Below, one piece after another: positions 9,102 through 18,298 of a stretch of 64,000 bases of DNA (position 1 is its first letter; each line of letters starts with the position of its first letter). Source of the stretch: Psychrobacter glacincola. GTDB lineage: Bacteria > Pseudomonadota > Gammaproteobacteria > Pseudomonadales > Moraxellaceae. The DNA is taken from positions 62,001 through 126,000 of the forward strand of contig NZ_CAJGZH010000001.1 in NCBI RefSeq assembly GCF_904846075.1. Direction: 5' to 3'. The position numbers and the translations under genes were made by a program. The notes under the pieces are model-generated. The model did not search any database. It had not been told where the DNA came from and was given only the letters and a program-made list of their open reading frames with translations.

Positions 9102-10454
9102 ATGATTACCATCAAAAAAGGTTTGGATTTGCCCATCACCGGTGAATCATCCCGCGAGATATCTGAGCACCAACCGACACATGTCGCCGTTATTGGCTAT
9201 GATTATGTGGGCATGAAGCCCACGATGAATGTCAAAGAAGGTGATATCGTAGCAAAGGGTCAGCCCGTTTTTGAAGACAAAAAACGAGTTGGCGTTATCT
9301 ATACTGCCCCTGCTGCTGGTAAAGTCGTCGCGATTAAACGCGGTGAACGACGTGTGTTTGAGAGCCTTGTGATTGCGGTCGACCCAAACGGTGAAGAAGT
9401 AGACTTCGAGCGCTATGACTCCCAGCAACTTGCTGACCTAGACGCTGAAGTTGTTGAAACCCAACTGCTTGCCTCTGGCGAATGGACCGCGTTTCGCACG
9501 CGCCCTTATAGCCGTGCGCCAGAAATCGGTGCCCGTCCTCATGCTATTTTTGTCACCGCTATGGATACCAATCCATTAGCATTTGACCCAATGCTGCTGA
9601 TTAACGATCAGTTGCAAGCGTTCAATGACGGACTTGCTGTCTTATCGACACTCAGCCCCAAGACCTTTGTTTGCCATCATGGTGATGCCCAATTGACGCC
9701 AGTTGCCAAAACGGCGGCTAATAATGTCACTGAGTATCATAGCTTTACTGGTAAGCATCCTGCTGGTCTGGCTGGCACGCACATTCACTTTTTGCACCCA
9801 ATCATGCGCGGCGTGACCGTATGGACGATTGGCTATCAAGACGTGATTGCGATTGGTAAGCTGTTCACCAGCGGTCGCTTATATACGCGCCGTATCATTA
9901 GTTTGGCGGGCCCTGCAGTCGCCAAGCCACGTTTGGTGGCTACTGAGCGCGGTGCTGATATCGCTGCTCTGACCAAAGGACAGCTGGCGGCTGGCGAGAA
10001 CCGTATTATTTCTGGTTCGGTATTGTCAGGTCGCAAAGTGTTTGGCAATACGGCTTATCTTGGTCGCTTTCATAATCAAATCAGTGTGCTGCCAGAAGGG
10101 CGTGAACGTCCAGCGTTCCATTTCCTAAGTGTCGGCACCAACCGCTTCTCTAAGCTGCCTATTTATATTTCTAAGTTTTTTGGTAATAAGAAATATAACT
10201 TTACGACCACGAGTAATGGTTCACCGCGAGCGATGGTACCTATCGGGGTTTATGAAGAGGTCATGCCGCAAGATTATCTGCCGACACAGTTACTACGTGC
10301 ATTAATTGTCGAAGACATGATTAGCGCCGTAGATTTGGGCGTGCTCGAATTGGACGAAGAAGATTTAGCATTATGCACCTTCGTATCTCCTGGCAAATAT
10401 GAATTCGGTGATATTTTGCGTGATAACTTGACGCGCATTGAGCTGGAGGGCTAA
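9102..10454 (+). CDS. nqrA: Na+-NQR subunit A
   Basis: 450 residues, the usual length. NqrA is the cytoplasmic quinone-associated subunit of the Na+-translocating NADH:quinone oxidoreductase, which couples NADH oxidation to Na+ export. Family landmarks: [15 protein letters not shown] at the N-terminus, the barrel-sandwich segment ([29 protein letters not shown]), the Rossmann-like middle ([34 protein letters not shown]) and the C-terminal [23 protein letters not shown]. First gene of the operon, 5 nt before nqrB. The SD is weak (CTAAG), so translation may start inefficiently or depend on the long leader. Confidence 0.98.
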   Translation: MITIKKGLDLPITGESSREISEHQPTHVAVIGYDYVGMKPTMNVKEGDIVAKGQPVFEDKKRVGVIYTAPAAGKVVAIKRGERRVFESLVIAVDPNGEEVDFERYDSQQLADLDAEVVETQLLASGEWTAFRTRPYSRAPEIGARPHAIFVTAMDTNPLAFDPMLLINDQLQAFNDGLAVLSTLSPKTFVCHHGDAQLTPVAKTAANNVTEYHSFTGKHPAGLAGTHIHFLHPIMRGVTVWTIGYQDVIAIGKLFTSGRLYTRRIISLAGPAVAKPRLVATERGADIAALTKGQLAAGENRIISGSVLSGRKVFGNTAYLGRFHNQISVLPEGRERPAFHFLSVGTNRFSKLPIYISKFFGNKKYNFTTTSNGSPRAMVPIGVYEEVMPQDYLPTQLLRALIVEDMISAVDLGVLELDEEDLALCTFVSPGKYEFGDILRDNLTRIELEG

Positions 10455-10459
10455 CCACG

Positions 10460-11695
10460 ATGAAATTTTTACACAATATGTTCGATCGTATGGAGCCGTC
10501 TTTCACCAAAGGTGGCAAACACGAAAAATACTATGCTATCTTTGAGATGTTTGATACGTTTTTGCGTCAACCAAGCTCAACCACATACTCAGCATCACAC
10601 GTACGCGACGGTATTGACCTAAAGCGTATTATGATTACCGTATGGTTATGTACTTTCCCAGCCATGTTTTGGGGTATGTACAACATCGGTCATCAAGCAC
10701 TAACGGCGATTGCAACCCTTGGTTTACAGCCTGAAGGCTGGCGTACCGTTATCACCAGTATGGCAGGCTATAACCCAGACAGTATCTGGGCAAGCTTTGT
10801 TTACGGGGCGATGCAATTTTTACCGATTTATATCGTCACTTTTGCGGTCGGTATTCTCTGTGAGATTATCTTTGCTGTGGTACGCGGCCATGAAGTCAAC
10901 GAAGGTTTCTTTGTGACCTCAGTGCTGTTTGCGCTTTGTTTACCACCAGATATCCCGTTATGGCAAGTTGCCCTCGGTATTATCTTTGGTGTCGTAGTCG
11001 CAAAAGAAGTGTTCGGTGGTACGGGTAAAAACTTCCTGAACCCTGCCCTATCGGGTCGCGCATTCTTATACTTTGCTTACCCTGCTTATATGTCTGGTGA
11101 CTCAGTATGGACAGCGGTCGATGGTTTCTCTGGTGCGACGCCACTTGGTCTTGCCGCGTTAGGCGTAGTCCCTCAAGACTTCGTCGACGTCTACGGTAAT
11201 GCCATCACTTGGGGTGATGCGTTCTTAGGTAATATGCAAGGCAGTATCGGTGAAGTATCAACACTGGCTATCCTAATGGGTGCCGTCGTTCTACTTTGGA
11301 CGCGTATTGCTTCATGGCGTATTATGGCAGGTTGTGTGGTAGGTCTGATTGCTACTTCTCTTGTCTTTAATATGATTGGTTCTGAAGACAATATGATGAT
11401 GAACCTGCCGTTTTATTGGCACTTAGTTATCGGTGGCTTCGCCTTTGGTGCCGTATTTATGGCAACCGATCCTGTATCAGCTGCGCATACCAATAAAGGC
11501 CGCTGGGCTTATGGTATCTTGATTGGTTTTATGACGGTATTGATTCGCGTCGTGAACCCAGCTTTCCCAGAAGGCATCATGCTGGCCATTTTATTCGCCA
11601 ACTTATTTGCTCCATTGTTTGATTACTTTGTGACCCAAGCAAACATCAAACGCCAAACAGCTCGGAGGGTTCGTTATGTCCAAGCCCAAAAGTAA
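10460..11695 (+). CDS. nqrB: Na+-NQR subunit B (covalent FMN, membrane)
   Basis: 411 residues, with GGAGG upstream of ATG 10460. NqrB is the large membrane subunit that carries a covalent FMN, riboflavin and the quinone/Na+ path. The FMN attachment motif is intact ([10 protein letters not shown], where Thr of SGAT receives FMN from ApbE). The hydrophilic N-terminal arm ([22 protein letters not shown]) and about ten hydrophobic segments are present; [19 protein letters not shown] and [15 protein letters not shown] are typical of NqrB/RnfD. The last 20 nt overlap the start of nqrC, suggesting translational coupling. Confidence 0.98.
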   Translation: MKFLHNMFDRMEPSFTKGGKHEKYYAIFEMFDTFLRQPSSTTYSASHVRDGIDLKRIMITVWLCTFPAMFWGMYNIGHQALTAIATLGLQPEGWRTVITSMAGYNPDSIWASFVYGAMQFLPIYIVTFAVGILCEIIFAVVRGHEVNEGFFVTSVLFALCLPPDIPLWQVALGIIFGVVVAKEVFGGTGKNFLNPALSGRAFLYFAYPAYMSGDSVWTAVDGFSGATPLGLAALGVVPQDFVDVYGNAITWGDAFLGNMQGSIGEVSTLAILMGAVVLLWTRIASWRIMAGCVVGLIATSLVFNMIGSEDNMMMNLPFYWHLVIGGFAFGAVFMATDPVSAAHTNKGRWAYGILIGFMTVLIRVVNPAFPEGIMLAILFANLFAPLFDYFVTQANIKRQTARRVRYVQAQK

Positions 11696-12581
11696 TAATG
11701 CGAAAACCATCAGTGTGGCATTGACGCTATGCTTGGTGTGTTCCGTCTTAGTTTCAGCAGTAGCGGTTGGTCTAAAACCTGCTCAAATTGAAAACGCACG
11801 CTTAGACCGTAACAAAAACATCTTGGTTGCCGCTGGCATGTACGATGCCGAGTCTGATACAGCAGATGATGTTGCTGAACGTTTTAAAGATTTCGATGTC
11901 GAAATTATTGACTTAAGTAAAGGCAGCTACGTTGATGATGAAGCGCTAAAAGCCGCTGGCATCCCTGATCGTAATGCTTATGACGCAAGCCAAGCGACTA
12001 AGAATAAAGCACTGAGTGAAGATTTAGGCAACAATGACCCTGCTGGTATTGGTCGCAAGCCTAAATATGCCAAAGTCTATGTTAAAAAAGATGATGCAGG
12101 CAAACCTGAAATGGTTGTTTTGCCGATTCAAGGCTATGGACTATGGGGCACTATCTATGGTTTCTTAACCCTTGAAAGCGATATGAATACCATAAAAGGT
12201 ATCAGCTTTTATGAGCATAAAGAAACCCCAGGTCTAGGTGCTCGTATCGAAGAGCCAGAGTGGCGTGCGAAGTGGAGCGGTATCCACTCATATGACGAAA
12301 ACGGTAATGTTGCCACTGGTGTGACCAAAGCGGGTACACCAAAAGAGAACTGGGTCGATGGTATCAGTGGTGCAACCTTGACCGGTCGCGGTGTCAGTAA
12401 CATGATTCAGTTTTGGTTGGGTGAGCAAGGTTATAAGCCTTATTTAGATACGCTACGTAAAGAGAGTGGTCAAGCAATTGATAATGCGGCAGATACAAAA
12501 GCTGCGCAATCAACGCTGAGCGCTCAACCTGAAACCGAACTGGCAGCCAAGCGACCAGTAGCAAACGGCAAGGAGGCATAA
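11676..12581 (+). CDS. nqrC: Na+-NQR subunit C (covalent FMN)
   Basis: 301 residues from ATG 11676, with GGAGGG upstream inside nqrB. One N-terminal membrane anchor ([22 protein letters not shown]) holds a periplasmic FMN domain; the attachment motif is [13 protein letters not shown]. It passes electrons between the NqrD/E iron centre and NqrB. It is longer than the ~257-260 residues usual for NqrC: after the family's end ([17 protein letters not shown]) there are about 40 extra Ala/Gln/Thr-rich residues, perhaps a flexible periplasmic tail. It lies 1 nt before nqrD. Confidence 0.97.
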   Translation: MSKPKSNNAKTISVALTLCLVCSVLVSAVAVGLKPAQIENARLDRNKNILVAAGMYDAESDTADDVAERFKDFDVEIIDLSKGSYVDDEALKAAGIPDRNAYDASQATKNKALSEDLGNNDPAGIGRKPKYAKVYVKKDDAGKPEMVVLPIQGYGLWGTIYGFLTLESDMNTIKGISFYEHKETPGLGARIEEPEWRAKWSGIHSYDENGNVATGVTKAGTPKENWVDGISGATLTGRGVSNMIQFWLGEQGYKPYLDTLRKESGQAIDNAADTKAAQSTLSAQPETELAAKRPVANGKEA

Positions 12582-12582
12582 C

Positions 12583-13254
12583 ATGGCTGACACTAAAAGT
12601 ATTTTAACCTCGCCTATTTTTGATAATAACCCCATTGCCCTACAGATTCTTGGTATCTGTTCGGCACTGGCGGTCACCACAAGCATGGCTAATGCCATGG
12701 TAATGTGTGTGGCGTTGACCTTAGTCACGGCGTTTTCAAGCTTCTTTATCTCGATCATTCGTAAGCAAATCCCTTCAAGCATTCGTATTATCGTACAGAT
12801 GACTATTATTGCTTCCTTGGTTATCTTAGTGGATCAGGTGCTAAAAGCCGTTGCTTATGATGTGAGTAAAGGCTTGTCGGTCTTCGTTGGTTTGATTATC
12901 ACCAACTGTATCGTGATGGGTCGTGCCGAAGCATTTGCCATGAGCAATCCACCAGTGCCAAGCTTTTTAGATGGTATTGGTAATGGTCTTGGCTATTCTG
13001 CGGTTTTGCTGTTTGTCGCGACTATCCGTGAGCTACTTGGCTCAGGTACGTGGTTTGGTATCACCATCCTACAGCCTGTCACTGATGGCGGTTGGTATAT
13101 TCCGAACGGTCTATTACTGTTGCCACCGTCAGCATTCTTTATTATTGGTTTGTTCATTGCCATTATCCGTATCTGGAAACCTGAGCAGGTTGAAGACGCT
13201 GAATTTGTAATGAAGCCGCAGTCTAAAGGCATGGCACATGGAGGCGGTCACTAA
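12583..13254 (+). CDS. nqrD: Na+-NQR subunit D
   Basis: 223 residues, SD AAGGAGG. NqrD is an inner-membrane subunit with about six helices that, with NqrE, coordinates an iron centre through conserved cysteines. Typical stretches: [20 protein letters not shown] (with Cys), [16 protein letters not shown] (second Cys), [14 protein letters not shown] and [12 protein letters not shown]. The C-terminus carries a short charged/His tail (KGMAHGGGH). Its stop codon shares one base with the nqrE start. Confidence 0.98.
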   Translation: MADTKSILTSPIFDNNPIALQILGICSALAVTTSMANAMVMCVALTLVTAFSSFFISIIRKQIPSSIRIIVQMTIIASLVILVDQVLKAVAYDVSKGLSVFVGLIITNCIVMGRAEAFAMSNPPVPSFLDGIGNGLGYSAVLLFVATIRELLGSGTWFGITILQPVTDGGWYIPNGLLLLPPSAFFIIGLFIAIIRIWKPEQVEDAEFVMKPQSKGMAHGGGH

Positions 13255-13862
13255 TGGGACATTATGTTAGTTTATTTATAACCTCAGTCTTTATTGAGAA
13301 TATGGCGCTGGCCTATTTCTTAGGTATGTGTACTTTCTTGGCCGTATCAAAGAAGGTTTCAACCGCTATTGGTCTGGGTGTTGCTGTGGTCGTCGTGATG
13401 GCGATTACCGTACCGCTAAACAACTTACTCTTTCAGTTCATTCTAAAAGATGGTGCGCTGGCATGGGCAGGTTTCCCTGATATCGACTTAAGCTTTTTGG
13501 GCTTGCTCAGTTATATCGGCTTGATTGCTGCGACCGTACAGATTCTAGAGATGTTCCTCGATAAGTTCGTCCCTAGTCTGTATAACGCCCTTGGGGTGTT
13601 CTTGCCACTTATCACTGTAAACTGTGCCATCTTAGGTGGTGTACTGTTTATGGTTGAGCGTGACTATAATTTCGGCGAATCAGTCGTTTATGGTGTGGGC
13701 GCAGGCTTCGGTTGGGCATTGGCGATTACCGCATTGGCCGGTATCCGTGAAAAGTTAAAATACTCAGACATTCCAGCACCGCTGCGTGGTCTTGGTATTA
13801 CTTTTATCACAGTTGGTCTGATGTCACTTGGCTTTATGTCTTTCGGCGGTATGTCAATTTAG
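13254..13862 (+). CDS. nqrE: Na+-NQR subunit E
   Basis: 202 residues, starting on the last base of the nqrD stop (TAATG), with GGAGG upstream. Six-helix membrane partner of NqrD in inverted topology. Landmarks: [27 protein letters not shown] with the conserved Cys, [14 protein letters not shown] with the second Cys, and [20 protein letters not shown]. With NqrD it forms the iron site later filled with help of NqrM. A 123-nt gap containing an inverted repeat follows before nqrF. Confidence 0.98.
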   Translation: MGHYVSLFITSVFIENMALAYFLGMCTFLAVSKKVSTAIGLGVAVVVVMAITVPLNNLLFQFILKDGALAWAGFPDIDLSFLGLLSYIGLIAATVQILEMFLDKFVPSLYNALGVFLPLITVNCAILGGVLFMVERDYNFGESVVYGVGAGFGWALAITALAGIREKLKYSDIPAPLRGLGITFITVGLMSLGFMSFGGMSI

Positions 13863-13917
13863 ACCGCTAAGCTTAACAGCCTATTTAGCGATTTGACCTA
13901 TTTAATTCATTTATTCG

Positions 13918-13962
13918 GTAGGGGTTCAGGAAACACGCAATGACGTCTTTTCGCACCCCTAC
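13918..13962 (+). promoter_or_regulatory. Inverted repeat in the nqrE-nqrF gap
   Basis: GTAGGGGT at 13918-13925 pairs with ACCCCTAC at 13955-13962 around a 29-nt loop. No T-tract follows, so it is not an ordinary terminator. It sits 10-20 nt upstream of the nqrF SD (AAGGA) and is the only sizeable gap inside nqrABCDEF, so it may protect or process the mRNA or tune nqrF translation. Function is inferred only. Confidence 0.45.
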
Positions 13963-13985
13963 TCCATAGATTAAGGATACCTACC

Positions 13986-15221
13986 ATGGATTACGCTACG
14001 GCGATTGGTGGCGTTGCTATGTTTACCTTGATCATCATGGGCCTCGTTGCCATTATTTTGGCGGCGCGCTCAAGACTGGTCAGTTCAGGCGATGTTACCA
14101 TCCATATCAATGATAATCCCGATAATGACGTCGTGACCCCAGCAGGCGGTAAATTACTACAAACCCTTGCAAGCGAAGGTATTTTCTTATCTTCAGCCTG
14201 TGGTGGCGGTGGTACGTGTGCGCAGTGTCGTTGCCGCGTTATTGAAGGGGGCGGCTCTATCTTGCCCACCGAAGAAGGCTATTTTACTCAAGGCGAAATT
14301 CGCAATCACATGCGTTTGGCTTGTCAGGTAGCCGTTAAGCAAGACATGAAAATCGAGATTGACCCTGAGTTTTTTGATGTACAAAAGTGGGAATGTGAAG
14401 TTCTCTCTAATGATAACGTTGCTACCTTTATTAAAGAGCTGGTCCTTAAAATTCCAGATGGCGAAGAAGTAAACTTCCGTGCTGGTGGTTATGTGCAGTT
14501 AGAGGCACCGCCGCATGAAGTGCATTATAAAGACTTTATCATTGACGAAGAATACCGCGAAGACTGGGAAAAATTTGGTATTTTCAACTATGTCTCAAAA
14601 GTTGATGAGCCAGTTATTCGTGCTTACTCGATGGCCAACTACCCTGAAGAAAAAGGCCTTATTAAGTTTAATATTCGTATCGCCAGTCCACCGCCACGCG
14701 GTCCTGACGGTATTCCACCAGGCAAAATGTCATCATGGGTATTTAGCCTAGTACCTGGCGATAAAGTGACGGTTTCAGGTCCTTATGGTGAATTCTTTGC
14801 CAAAGAGACTGACGCTGAAATGATTTTCGTTGGTGGTGGTGCTGGTATGGCACCGATGCGCTCGCACATCTTCGATCAGCTTAAACGCTTACATACTAAG
14901 CGTAAAATCAGCTTTTGGTATGGTGCACGCTCTATCCGCGAGATGTTCTATGTTGAAGATTATGATCAACTAGCAGAAGAGTTTGATAACTTTGAGTGGC
15001 ATGTGGCTTTGTCTGATCCATTACCAGAAGACAATTGGGAAGGTCCAACCGGCTTTATCCATAATGTACTACTTGAAAACTATCTGAAAAACCATCCAAA
15101 CCCAGAAGACTGTGAATACTACATGTGTGGGCCACCGATGATGAATGCGGCGGTCATCGACATGCTACACAGCTTGGGCGTGGAAGATGAAAACATCATG
15201 CTTGATGACTTTGGTGGTTAA
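13986..15221 (+). CDS. nqrF: Na+-NQR subunit F (NADH dehydrogenase, FAD, 2Fe-2S)
   Basis: 411 residues, SD AAGGA. NqrF is the electron entry point: a single N-terminal helix ([19 protein letters not shown]), a plant-type [2Fe-2S] ferredoxin domain with cysteines in [17 protein letters not shown] and LACQV, then the FAD-binding domain ([11 protein letters not shown], the RAYS motif) and NADH-binding domain ([24 protein letters not shown]). The C-terminus is DDFGG as usual. Everything needed for catalysis is intact. A terminator follows at 15309. Confidence 0.98.
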   Translation: MDYATAIGGVAMFTLIIMGLVAIILAARSRLVSSGDVTIHINDNPDNDVVTPAGGKLLQTLASEGIFLSSACGGGGTCAQCRCRVIEGGGSILPTEEGYFTQGEIRNHMRLACQVAVKQDMKIEIDPEFFDVQKWECEVLSNDNVATFIKELVLKIPDGEEVNFRAGGYVQLEAPPHEVHYKDFIIDEEYREDWEKFGIFNYVSKVDEPVIRAYSMANYPEEKGLIKFNIRIASPPPRGPDGIPPGKMSSWVFSLVPGDKVTVSGPYGEFFAKETDAEMIFVGGGAGMAPMRSHIFDQLKRLHTKRKISFWYGARSIREMFYVEDYDQLAEEFDNFEWHVALSDPLPEDNWEGPTGFIHNVLLENYLKNHPNPEDCEYYMCGPPMMNAAVIDMLHSLGVEDENIMLDDFGG

Positions 15222-15308
15222 GTGGGTGGTTAAGCTGCTTGATTAAATTGGGTGATAAAACCTGTTCATCAAGCAAACAGTATTACCCAGATAATATATG
15301 CTAAATTA

Positions 15309-15335
15309 AGAGTCTCAATGGAGGCTCTTTTTTTA
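15309..15335 (+). terminator. Terminator after nqrF
   Basis: AGAGTCTC, loop AATG, GAGGCTCT and a run of seven T. One G-T pair in an 8-bp stem. It divides nqrABCDEF from the SDR/apbE genes, which therefore rely on read-through or their own promoters. Confidence 0.85.
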
Positions 15336-15393
15336 TGGGCTAAATAAATTAGATGATGTGATGAAAAACATATTCGCACAAGAAAGGATTCTT

Positions 15394-16194
15394 ATGAAAA
15401 CCAAAGTTAAAGATTTAACCATTTGGATAACCGGTGCTTCTAGCGGTATTGGTGAAGCACTATCTATCGCCTTTGCCAAACGCGGTGCCAGCATTATTTT
15501 AAGTGGCCGTGATAAGGATAAATTAGAAGCGGTTAAAAGTCGCTGTAAAAACAGCAAAAAACATATCGTTGTCTCCTTTGATATCGTCGATGCTAAGCAA
15601 GCAAAAGAAGCCTATGAAACAATCAAAGCCCAAACTGGAAAAGTGGATTGGCTGATTAATAATGCCGGCGTCAGTCAACGCTCCCTTATCATGGAAACCA
15701 CTGAAGACGTCGAACGCCAAATCATGGAGATAGATTACTTTGCGCAAACGCGGCTGACCAGATTGGTATTGCCCGATATGATTGCGCAAGGCGGCGGCAA
15801 AGTTGTCATGGTATCGAGCGTGGCAGGTTTACTTGGTACCCAATATCGCGGCGCTTATGGTGCTGCAAAAGCGGCTATCCATATGTGGGCAAACAGTCTA
15901 CGCGCTGAATTGCATGACCAAGGCATCGAGGTGGCGACGATATTCCCAGGATTCATTCAAACCAATATCTCTATAAATGCCCTGACCGGTGATGGTAGCG
16001 CACAAGGAACGATGGATGAGGCAACCAATAAAGGACTGACGGCGACTACATTTGCCAAACAAGTCGTCAAAGCGCTGACTAAAGGTGAAGAATATATTAT
16101 CGTTGCTGGTAATAAAGAAAAACTCGCCACTAGAGTCAATCGTTTATCGCCGCCAAAGCTGTATAAGCTCATCCGTGAATCAAAAGTAAAATAA
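15394..16194 (+). CDS. Short-chain dehydrogenase/reductase
   Basis: 266 residues from ATG 15394 with AAAGGA upstream; a 12-residue longer start at 15358 has no SD. A classical SDR: cofactor motif TGASSGIGEA (residues 14-23), structural INNAGVS, catalytic Ser in VSSVAG and the YxxxK pair in AYGAAKAA. The Arg after the second strand (SGRDKDKLE) favours NADP(H). The C-terminal part (PPKLYKLIRESKVK) resembles DHRS7-like membrane-associated SDRs. The substrate is unknown. It sits between nqrF and apbE, where no SDR is usual, in the same direction; a role in Nqr assembly is not implied by its family. Confidence 0.88.
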   Translation: MKTKVKDLTIWITGASSGIGEALSIAFAKRGASIILSGRDKDKLEAVKSRCKNSKKHIVVSFDIVDAKQAKEAYETIKAQTGKVDWLINNAGVSQRSLIMETTEDVERQIMEIDYFAQTRLTRLVLPDMIAQGGGKVVMVSSVAGLLGTQYRGAYGAAKAAIHMWANSLRAELHDQGIEVATIFPGFIQTNISINALTGDGSAQGTMDEATNKGLTATTFAKQVVKALTKGEEYIIVAGNKEKLATRVNRLSPPKLYKLIRESKVK

Positions 16195-16321
16195 ATCTAG
16201 TCGTTTAAGCCACTAGGTCTTAAGTCGATGATTGGCGTTATGGGTAACAAGGGGTGTAAAATGGGCGATGCTAATAGAACGTGCCACTCACCCTTTTGCC
16301 ATAAAAGCTATTGTGATTAAT

Positions 16322-17467
16322 ATGAAAACACCAATAATGCAAAAATTAGCCCCACTCTCATTGTCTAACAAATCGATGAAAACCACTTGCTTGTCCGTCA
16401 TTGCTATCAGTGCTATAGCCAGTCTTAGTGCTTGCCAGCAAACGCCAGATTATGATTATCTCAGCGGTGAGACCATGGGAACGAGCTACCATATCAGTTA
16501 TCAGCTACCTGCGGATGCAGATGAAGCGGCCATCCAAGCGTCGATTGATAAGCGCTTGCAGCAAATCAATGACAGTATGTCTACCTATCAAGCAGACTCT
16601 ACTATCTCTAAGTTCAACCAGTTAGGTAAAGACATCCCTCTCACTATCGATGCAGATTTTGCTCACGTACTTGATGTGTCACGAATCGTCTATCAGCAAT
16701 CTGGTGGCGCCTTTGATCCTACCGTCATGCCATTGGTAGAGACTTGGGGCTTTGGTAGCACCATGACCGTTGAGCGCTTGCAAAGTCCACCGACAGCACT
16801 TGAGATTGCTCAAGCAAAAGCCTTGGTAGATTTTGAGAGCATTATACAAAAAGAGCAGAGCATTTATAAAACTAAAGACGGGGTCGGGCTTGATTTCTCA
16901 GCAGTTGCTAAAGGTTATGGCGTCGATGTGATTGCCGATGTGCTCAGAGATGACTATCAAATTCGCAACTACATGGTAGAGATAGGGGGTGAAATTGCAA
17001 CCTCTGGGGTCAATAACCAACAGCAGCCGTGGCAAATTGCGATTGATGCGCCTATTGAGGACAGTACGGTCAGCGAGCGTCAGACAATATCAGCGATTCG
17101 TCAACCAATCAATACCGATAATCAGATGTATTTGGCAACTTCTGGCAACTATCGTAATTCCGTCATATTCGACGGTCAGCGCTACAGTCATACGATTGAC
17201 CCAACCACTGGCAAGCCTATCGCGGGCGGCGCACCATCGGTAACCGTTGCAGCAGACTCAGTTGCATTGGCAGATGCGTGGGCAACCGCCCTCACTGCGA
17301 TGCCTTATAAAAAAGCACTTGCAACTGCCAAAGCACAAGATATAGCTGCCTTGTTTGTTGTTTTAGCTGATGAGGCAAAGGCGACGGATTCTGATAAGAA
17401 TACTGACCAGTGGCAAGTGGTACAAACACCAGCGATGCAAGCATTACGCGCTGACAAACAGCCTTAG
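16322..17467 (+). CDS. apbE: ApbE flavin transferase lipoprotein
   Basis: 381 residues from ATG 16322; an in-frame ATG at 16376 would give a more standard lipoprotein signal (CLSVIAISAIASLSAC) and cannot be excluded, as neither start has a good SD. The lipobox LSAC puts it on the periplasmic face. ApbE moves FMN from FAD onto the Thr of the SGAT motifs of NqrB and NqrC. Family motifs: SGETMGTSYHISY, GGAFDPTVMPLVETWGFG, LDFSAVAKGYGVDVI and YSHTIDPTTGKPI (Mg/FAD site). Its location after nqrF matches that role. Confidence 0.95.
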   Translation: MKTPIMQKLAPLSLSNKSMKTTCLSVIAISAIASLSACQQTPDYDYLSGETMGTSYHISYQLPADADEAAIQASIDKRLQQINDSMSTYQADSTISKFNQLGKDIPLTIDADFAHVLDVSRIVYQQSGGAFDPTVMPLVETWGFGSTMTVERLQSPPTALEIAQAKALVDFESIIQKEQSIYKTKDGVGLDFSAVAKGYGVDVIADVLRDDYQIRNYMVEIGGEIATSGVNNQQQPWQIAIDAPIEDSTVSERQTISAIRQPINTDNQMYLATSGNYRNSVIFDGQRYSHTIDPTTGKPIAGGAPSVTVAADSVALADAWATALTAMPYKKALATAKAQDIAALFVVLADEAKATDSDKNTDQWQVVQTPAMQALRADKQP

Positions 17468-17496
17468 AACTTAGTCGTAATAGAACTTAGTCGCAA
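17465..17496 (+). repeat. 16-bp tandem duplication after apbE
   Basis: TAGAACTTAGTCGTAA followed directly by TAGAACTTAGTCGCAA (15 of 16 identical). The first copy begins with the apbE stop codon. Probably a replication-slippage duplication. Confidence 0.75.
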
Positions 17497-17540
17497 TACT
17501 GTAAACGGCTCGATAACCATCAACGAGCCATACAAAAATT

Positions 17541-17563
17541 TGCTATACTGGTTTTGCTATACT
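17541..17563 (+). promoter_or_regulatory. Duplicated extended -10 promoter of nqrM
   Basis: TGCTATACT occurs twice 14 bp apart (17541-17549 and 17555-17563), each a good extended -10 element; no recognisable -35 precedes either. It indicates that nqrM has its own transcription start besides any read-through from apbE. Confidence 0.55.
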
Positions 17564-17620
17564 ATTAAGGTATTACCCTAGTAGATAGCCACACTATTTT
17601 TAAAAATCGAGGTTTCCTCT

Positions 17621-17866
17621 ATGCTTAGTCAATTGCTTCCCATGCTTGCCATTACCTTTACCGTATTCGTCCTGTTCTTTATCTTTATGGGTATCGGTTA
17701 TATGGTTAAAAAGAAGCCGCTTAGAGGATCTTGTGGCGGCGTTGCTAAACTAATGGGTGATGAAAATTGCTCGTTTTGTGGAAATGATCCCAATAAGTGT
17801 GATTCAATCGTGGCAGAACAGCAAGAAAATGCCCTTAAAGCCGCTCAGCTAGGCAAACCTATATAG
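17621..17866 (+). CDS. nqrM: NqrM, Na+-NQR maturation factor
   Basis: 81 residues. One membrane helix (MLAITFTVFVLFFIFMGIGYMV) is followed by the (Na+)-NQR maturation (DUF539) core with four cysteines: GSCGGVAKLMGDENCSFCGNDPNKCDS. NqrM is required to deliver iron to the NqrD/NqrE cysteine site. Together with apbE it completes the assembly machinery for the pump in one neighbourhood. It is preceded by its own candidate promoter and followed by a strong terminator. Confidence 0.96.
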   Translation: MLSQLLPMLAITFTVFVLFFIFMGIGYMVKKKPLRGSCGGVAKLMGDENCSFCGNDPNKCDSIVAEQQENALKAAQLGKPI

Positions 17867-18298
17867 CTAAATTTTATAAATACCGCGTTTGTTACCATAC
17901 GCTGGTAGTATTTACCTAACATCTGTTCTTATAATAGCGTCTAGTCCTTTGCAAGGGACTGGCGCTATTTTTATTTGTGCCAGCCACGACGTATCTAGTT
18001 AGCATCGCTTCAAGATATTTTGGATATCAATACGGCACGTGCAAGGCCTGTTAATAATAGTAGACTAAATAAATCTAATACCGTATCCAGTTGATAGGCG
18101 ATTGAAGATAAGCGCGCTTTCAAAATGGTTACTCATATATCTTGTATTCTGCAAATAATTTCTAGTTCTAATTTACGATTCTAATTGATGATTTTAATCA
18201 CCGTCTAGGTGCGTTTTCTTTGGTGTTATTTACAAGCGACGATGCTTCGGCGCTGTTTGATGACGTGTCCTTTTTCTTATTATAATAGTCGTGCTGCT
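17867..18298 (+). other. Spacer between nqrM and the MFS gene
   Basis: 432 nt. The first part holds the nqrM terminator (17932-17974). The rest is AT-rich with no convincing RNA or regulatory site; the frame that opens at 18209 is only an upstream extension of the MFS gene. Confidence 0.6.
17932..17976 (+). terminator. Terminator after nqrM
   Basis: ATAGCGTCTAGTCC, loop TTTGCAA, GGGACTGGCGCTAT then TTTTTATTTG: a long stem with a single mismatch region and a T-tract. Ends the nqr gene block. Confidence 0.88.

Noticed and set aside
16232..16321. Upstream extension of apbE
   Set aside because: Would place 30 non-hydrophobic residues before the signal peptide and has no SD.
17507..17529. Hairpin GGCTCG...CGAGCC between apbE and nqrM as terminator
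   Set aside because: Six-bp stem with an 11-nt loop and no T-tract after it.
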